DNA from: Bryobacteraceae bacterium
Lineage (GTDB): Bacteria > Acidobacteriota > Terriglobia > Bryobacterales > Bryobacteraceae
Reading direction: 5' to 3'
NCBI GenBank assembly: GCA_041394945.1
Contig: JAWKHH010000001.1
Location: 2,170,001-2,234,000 of the forward strand
DNA length: 64,000 bases
The position numbers were made by a program, and so were the translations under genes. Shown piece by piece: positions 60,037 to 64,000 of the stretch. A model generated the notes under the pieces. It saw nothing but the letters and a program-made list of their open reading frames with translations, did not search any database and was not told the origin of the DNA. Every line of letters starts with the position of its first letter. Within the stretch, counting starts at the first letter, position 1.

Positions 60037-62127
60037 TTAGCGCGCCCGGCCCGCCTTCCGGCCGCCCTTGCCCCGCCGCGATTCCGGCAGCGCCAATGAA
60101 AACTCGAGCCTTCGGTCGCCGCCCGCCACCCGGTCCAGCCGGATCTTCACGCGGTCGCCGATCGCATACTGCTTCCCGCTTCGATCCCCAACGATCTTCC
60201 GCGAATTTTCATGGAACCCGAATCGGTCTCCCGGGATCGAATCCGCCGCCACGAAGCCTTCCACGAATAGCTCGTCCAGCTCCACGAAGAACCCGTATTT
60301 CGACGTGTTGACGATCAACCCCTCGAACTCGTCGCCGATATGGTCCACCATGAACTTCACCTTCTTCCACTCGACCAGTTCGCGCTCGGCATCCGCCGCC
60401 CGCCGCTCGGTGTGCGACGACGTGTCGGCGAACCCCGCCAGCGCCGCTTCCGTGTAGGGCGCCTCGGCGCCGTCGAGCATAGCCGAAAGCACGCGATGCA
60501 CCAGCAGGTCCGGGTACCGCCGGATCGGTGAAGTAAAGTGCGTGTAGCAGTCCGAAGCCAGCGCGAAGTGCCCTTCGTTCTCCGCCGAGTACCGCGCCTG
60601 CTTCAGCGACCGCAGCATCAGGTAGTTCAGAATCCGTTCAAACGGCGATCCCTCGATCTCCCGGATCAGCTTCTGATACTGGCGCGCCGTCACCTTGAAT
60701 GTTTCATCGGCGATCACGATGTCGCGGTTCGTCTTGCGTCCGTCGCGATGCCGCGTCGTCGTACGGAATCGCTGCCCCCGCATCGGCGCCCCGAGCGACG
60801 CTCCGAATTGTGACGCGATGTGCTCGAACTCGATCACCTTCTTCGGGTCCGGCGTTTCGTGAATTCGATAGACGAACGGCCACGCCGCGCAGTGCGCCGC
60901 CACCGCTTCGTTCGCGGCCAGCATGAACTCCTCGATGATCCGGTGCGCCATGTGGCGCTCGCTTCGCCGGATCGAAATCATCGCCCCGAACTCATCGAAC
61001 TCGATGATCGGCTCCGGCAGGTCGAAATCGATGGCGCCCCGCCGCTGCCTGCGGCGCATCAGCAGCAGCGCCAGCTCTTCCATCAACTGGAAACGGCCCG
61101 CCGCCTTCTTGTCCAGCATTTGCTGCACCTGCGTGTACGTGCAGCGTTCGGCGCTTCGGATCACGCCGCGCGTGAATCGCTGCCCCACCACGTCGCCCTG
61201 ATGATCGATGATGAGGATCGCCGAAAGCACCAGCCGGTCTACGTGCGGTTTCAAGGAGCATATCTCCGTCGACAACTCGAGCGGAAGCATCGGAACCGCG
61301 CGATCCGGGAAGTAAACGCTCGTTCCCCGCAGCGCTGCCTCGCGGTCAATCGGCGTCCCCGGCAGCACATATTGGCTCACATCGGCGATATGGACCTGCA
61401 ACTCGTACTGCCCGTCGTCGCGCCGCGTCACCAGCACCGCATCGTCGAAATCGCGCGCCGTCTGGCCGTCGATCGTCACGATATCGAGCCCGCGGAAATC
61501 CTCTCGCCGCGCGATCTCGCCCTCCTCGATCGTCGCGGGAATGCGCCGCGCGTGGTCCAGCACATCGGGCGGGAATCGATGCGGGATCCGGTGCTTCCGG
61601 ATCATGATTTCCACATCCACGCCAAAATCGTCCGGATGCCCCAGGATCTCGACGATCCGCCCCACCCCGTCTTTCCCCGGCTCTGGAAACTCGATGATCT
61701 CCGCCGTTACGATCATCCCGTCGAGTTCGTCCGCCGACGCCACGTTTTGCGCCGACGGGCCAATCCGGTCCACCGGCTTGTCCTTCGGCAGAGCCAGCGC
61801 TTTCGGAATCTCCACCCACTGCAGCAGCCGCTCTTCGTGCGGTTTCACGTAATAGCCCCGCCGCCGCACCCGGAACTCGCCCGTCACCGTGGTGTGCGCC
61901 CGGTCCAGCACCTTGACGATCGCGGCCTCCGCCCGTCCGTCGCGCGCTGAGAACCGCACGATCCGGACCGCCACGCGATCCCCGTGCATCGCCTTCGCCG
62001 CTTCGTCGGGCGGAAGAAACAGGTCGCCCTCCACACCGTCGATCGGAACGTCTGGAATCACAAATCCGAACCCGTCGCGATGCACCGAAAGCCGCCCGGC
62101 GATCCACTTTCCGCCGCCGCGTTTCAT
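60037..62127 (-). CDS. rnr: Ribonuclease R (RNB-family 3'-5' exoribonuclease)
   Basis: The 696-aa protein has N-terminal cold-shock/OB parts (RLSVHRDGFGFVIPD, GDRVAVRIV). The catalytic RNB domain has TIDGQTARDFDDAVLV, whose Asp cluster holds Mg2+, and FTSPIRRYPDLLVHRVL near residue 535. A C-terminal S1 domain follows (GDEFEGLIVNTSKYGFFVEL) with a short basic tail. It degrades structured RNA processively. It is shorter than E. coli RNase R (813 aa), lacking the long basic extensions. The ATG overlaps the upstream sulfatase stop (ATGA), an unusual partner. Confidence 0.95.
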   Translation of the reverse strand: MKRGGGKWIAGRLSVHRDGFGFVIPDVPIDGVEGDLFLPPDEAAKAMHGDRVAVRIVRFSARDGRAEAAIVKVLDRAHTTVTGEFRVRRRGYYVKPHEERLLQWVEIPKALALPKDKPVDRIGPSAQNVASADELDGMIVTAEIIEFPEPGKDGVGRIVEILGHPDDFGVDVEIMIRKHRIPHRFPPDVLDHARRIPATIEEGEIARREDFRGLDIVTIDGQTARDFDDAVLVTRRDDGQYELQVHIADVSQYVLPGTPIDREAALRGTSVYFPDRAVPMLPLELSTEICSLKPHVDRLVLSAILIIDHQGDVVGQRFTRGVIRSAERCTYTQVQQMLDKKAAGRFQLMEELALLLMRRRQRRGAIDFDLPEPIIEFDEFGAMISIRRSERHMAHRIIEEFMLAANEAVAAHCAAWPFVYRIHETPDPKKVIEFEHIASQFGASLGAPMRGQRFRTTTRHRDGRKTNRDIVIADETFKVTARQYQKLIREIEGSPFERILNYLMLRSLKQARYSAENEGHFALASDCYTHFTSPIRRYPDLLVHRVLSAMLDGAEAPYTEAALAGFADTSSHTERRAADAERELVEWKKVKFMVDHIGDEFEGLIVNTSKYGFFVELDELFVEGFVAADSIPGDRFGFHENSRKIVGDRSGKQYAIGDRVKIRLDRVAGGDRRLEFSLALPESRRGKGGRKAGRAR

Positions 62128-63482
62128 GCCCGGCCACTCAACCGCGCCAGCCGCCGCTGCATCTCCGCCAGACGCGGTCCACCCGCCGCCGCGAGATTCT
62201 CCAGCTCCCAGGGATCCCGTTCCAGATCGTACAGTTCATCGGCGCCGTCGAGTTCCCGGTAATGAATGTACTTCCAACGCCGTGTTCTTACAGCCTGATA
62301 CCCCATCTTTCGGATCCGCGGAAACACGGTGTCCGAGTAGTACTCGATCAGAAACTCCTCCCGCTTCGCCGGACGCATGAACGAGGCGCCTTCCATCCGA
62401 GGCGCCGCCACTCCCGCGAGCCCCAGCATCGTCGGCGCAACGTCGATCGAAAGCGCCAGGTCCCGCCGCCGCGCCCCGGCCCGGAACCGCCGCGGATACC
62501 GCACCAGCATCGGGATGCGGATCGTCTCTTCATAGGCCAGCCGCCGCTCCGGACCGAGGCAGTGCTCCCCGTAGAAGTAGCCGTGGTCCGACGTGAACGC
62601 CACTACCGTCTCGTCGAGCTTGCCCGCCTTCTCGAGCGCCGCCAGCATTCGCCCCAGCCCCTCGTCGATCGCCTTCGTCATCCGCATTCGGTTCAGAATC
62701 GTGGCATCGTCGGTCACCGTCGACGCGCTCAACGGAGCCACGCCGGCAATCTTCTGCTCGAGCGCCGGCTTGCCGTGCGGAGGCTTCGCGTAGTTTCCAC
62801 GCCGCGGCGGCGTCCTACCCTCGTACAGCCGCCGGTGTCGATCGGCCACGATGAAGTCCTCCGCGCGTCCGCCGCTCCCGGTGATCGAACCATCGTTCGC
62901 CTGCTGAATATTCGGGTGGATCGCCTTGTGCGCGAGGTAGAGGCAGAACGGAGCATCGCCCCGCGCCTCCAGGAAATCCACGCAATGATCGGTGAGCACA
63001 TCGGTCACGTACCCCCGCGCCCGTGCCGTCCGCCCGTTCACGTTCAACACCGGATCGATGGACTCGCCCTGCCCCGGGAAGCTCACCCAGTGATCGAACC
63101 CGGGGCGACGGGAGTCGTCGTTGCCCATATGCCACTTGCCCACGAAACCCGTCCGATACCCGGCGTCGTGCAGCAGCCGCGGCCAGGTCGCCAGACGATG
63201 GCTCTGCGCGGACCGGTCCACATTGTCGGTGATCCCATGCGTGTGCGGATACTGCCCGGTGAGGAAACTGCCGCGCGATGGCGAGCACAACGGAGTCGTC
63301 GCGAAGGCGTTCGTGAATGACGTCCCTTCGCGCGCGAGGCGGTCCGCATGCGGCGTTTCCGCGAACGGATGCCCCGTGCATCCCAGTTCGTCGAACCGCA
63401 AATCGTCCACCAGCACAAAGACGAAGTTCGGCCTCGCCGCTCGCGCGGCCGCCGCCATGGAGAGGAACTTCCGGCGCAGCAT
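62124..63482 (-). CDS. Type I sulfatase (arylsulfatase family)
   Basis: ATG 63482 (MLRRKFLSMAAAARAARPNF) gives 452 aa. Metal-binding Asp residues are in FVLVDDLRFDELG. The modification motif PLCSPSRGSFLTG near residue 70 has the C-x-P-S-R form that is converted to formylglycine. SDHGYFYGEH carries later ligands, and HMGNDDSRRPGFDHW fits the fold. It cleaves sulfate esters from polysaccharides or small molecules. The N-terminus is Tat-like but short, so export is uncertain. It is coupled by ATGA to rnr and diverges from the next gene across 25 bases. Confidence 0.92.
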   Translation of the reverse strand: MLRRKFLSMAAAARAARPNFVFVLVDDLRFDELGCTGHPFAETPHADRLAREGTSFTNAFATTPLCSPSRGSFLTGQYPHTHGITDNVDRSAQSHRLATWPRLLHDAGYRTGFVGKWHMGNDDSRRPGFDHWVSFPGQGESIDPVLNVNGRTARARGYVTDVLTDHCVDFLEARGDAPFCLYLAHKAIHPNIQQANDGSITGSGGRAEDFIVADRHRRLYEGRTPPRRGNYAKPPHGKPALEQKIAGVAPLSASTVTDDATILNRMRMTKAIDEGLGRMLAALEKAGKLDETVVAFTSDHGYFYGEHCLGPERRLAYEETIRIPMLVRYPRRFRAGARRRDLALSIDVAPTMLGLAGVAAPRMEGASFMRPAKREEFLIEYYSDTVFPRIRKMGYQAVRTRRWKYIHYRELDGADELYDLERDPWELENLAAAGGPRLAEMQRRLARLSGRA

Positions 63483-63507
63483 CAAATGATATTCTAGGTG
63501 CTTCCCA

Positions 63508-63990
63508 ATGGAACTCCTGGCCGTAGCTCTGCAAATTCCCGACGGCGGCAACATCATTGTCGGCCAGTCCCACTTCATCAAGACCGTGGAAGACGTTCAC
63601 GAGGCCATCGTGAACACCGTTCCCCAGATGAAGTTCGGTATCGCGTTCAATGAAGCCTCCGGGCCGTGCCTTACGCGCACCGGCGGCAACGACGACGCGC
63701 TCATCGCCCTGGCCGAATCGAACGCACGCGCCATCGCCGCCGGCCACGTTTTCGTCGTCACGCTCACCGGCGGCTTTCCGATCAACATCCTCGGCCGCTT
63801 CAAGGACGTTCCCGAAGTGGTCGCGATCTTCTGCGCCACCGCGAATCCGGTCGAAGTCATCGTCGCTCAAACCGCGCAAGGCCGCGGCGTACTCGGCGTC
63901 GTCGACGGATCGTCCCCCACTGGCGTGGAAGACGCCGCCGCCAAGGAATGGCGCCACGGCTTCCTCCGCAAAATCGGCTACAAACTGTGA
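63508..63990 (+). CDS. Adenosine-specific kinase-like (DUF355) protein
   Basis: The 160-aa protein reads GQSHFIKTVEDVHEAIVNTV, KFGIAFNEASGPCLTRTGGND, GHVFVVTLTGGFPINILGRF and ATANPVEVIVAQTAQGRGVLGVVDG. These are the well-conserved blocks of the DUF355 family, whose archaeal members are described as adenosine-specific kinases. Activity for bacterial members is unproven. ATG 63508 lies 25 bases from the divergent sulfatase start, so its promoter must lie inside or next to the sulfatase coding region. Confidence 0.85.
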   Translation: MELLAVALQIPDGGNIIVGQSHFIKTVEDVHEAIVNTVPQMKFGIAFNEASGPCLTRTGGNDDALIALAESNARAIAAGHVFVVTLTGGFPINILGRFKDVPEVVAIFCATANPVEVIVAQTAQGRGVLGVVDGSSPTGVEDAAAKEWRHGFLRKIGYKL

Positions 63991-64000
63991 CCCTCCAAGA

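Noticed and set aside
1..64000. CRISPR arrays, tRNA/rRNA genes, insertion sequences, prophage or attachment sites
   Set aside because: No spaced direct repeats, cloverleaf-like tracts, transposase or integrase frames were seen on either strand by reading.

Overview
The window is GC-rich, gene-dense bacterial chromosome. It most likely comes from an Acidobacteriota of the Solibacter/Bryobacter type. This is inferred from content: two Oar-like TonB-dependent receptors with carboxypeptidase-regulatory N-termini, giant SBBP-repeat secreted proteins, a protein ending in the 'Solibacter uncharacterized C-terminal' type domain (TIGR03437-like), a planctomycete-type cytochrome (PSCyt1/DUF1549/DUF1553) with a DUF1501 partner, and many Tat or lipoprotein signals. 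I saw no rRNA, tRNA, CRISPR array, insertion sequence or prophage. Overlapping ATGA/GTGA/TTGA start-stop junctions are very common.

Layout. 1-3466 (+): the end of a surface-glycan cluster (two C-methyltransferase-like proteins, a GT2 glycosyltransferase, an exostosin-like protein). 3494-7691 (-): a ThDP enzyme and a NarL-type two-component pair. 7996-12840 (-): a coupled trio of PSCyt/DUF1553 protein, HExxH metallopeptidase and DUF1501 protein. 12893-14049 (-): a CDP-alcohol phosphatidyltransferase and greA, the latter with a terminator-like hairpin directly before its start codon. 14123-21701 (+): a beta-propeller lipoprotein, a TIGR03437-type secreted protein, a Gfo/Idh/MocA oxidoreductase, pyrF, a sialidase-like lipoprotein and a MerR-TPR fusion.

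21706-28512 (-): a YncE/phosphatase fusion, the heme A and cytochrome oxidase assembly set (ctaA, ctaB, sco, DUF420), a cupredoxin-like lipoprotein and RidA. A small MoaD/ThiS-like gene follows on +. 28818-35492 (-): a six-gene, tightly coupled glycan operon (FkbM methyltransferase, NeuD/PglD-type acetyltransferase, DegT aminotransferase, three glycosyltransferases). 35629-43938 (+): a frameshifted PQQ-like beta-propeller gene, a structured leader and two tandem giant SBBP paralogues carrying four copies of an unnamed two-cysteine module.

43949-51537 (-): an enolase-superfamily enzyme, a YkgJ-type cysteine-cluster protein, an Oar-like receptor, an aspartoacylase-like hydrolase and a threonine-synthase-like PLP enzyme. 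A second Oar-like receptor (+) diverges from the PLP gene. 54626-63482 (-): a housekeeping run of sulfatase, rnr, DUF480, phoH, ybeY, CNNM/CorC, era, BON and a DUF7079-like protein. An adenosine-specific-kinase-like gene (+) ends the window.

Main themes are envelope and polysaccharide biogenesis, secreted polymer- or metabolite-processing proteins, aerobic respiratory-chain assembly, and RNA/ribosome maintenance. The most unusual signals are the hairpin plus T-run in the greA leader, the repeated two-cysteine module, the structured leader before it, and the PSCyt-metallopeptidase-DUF1501 trio.
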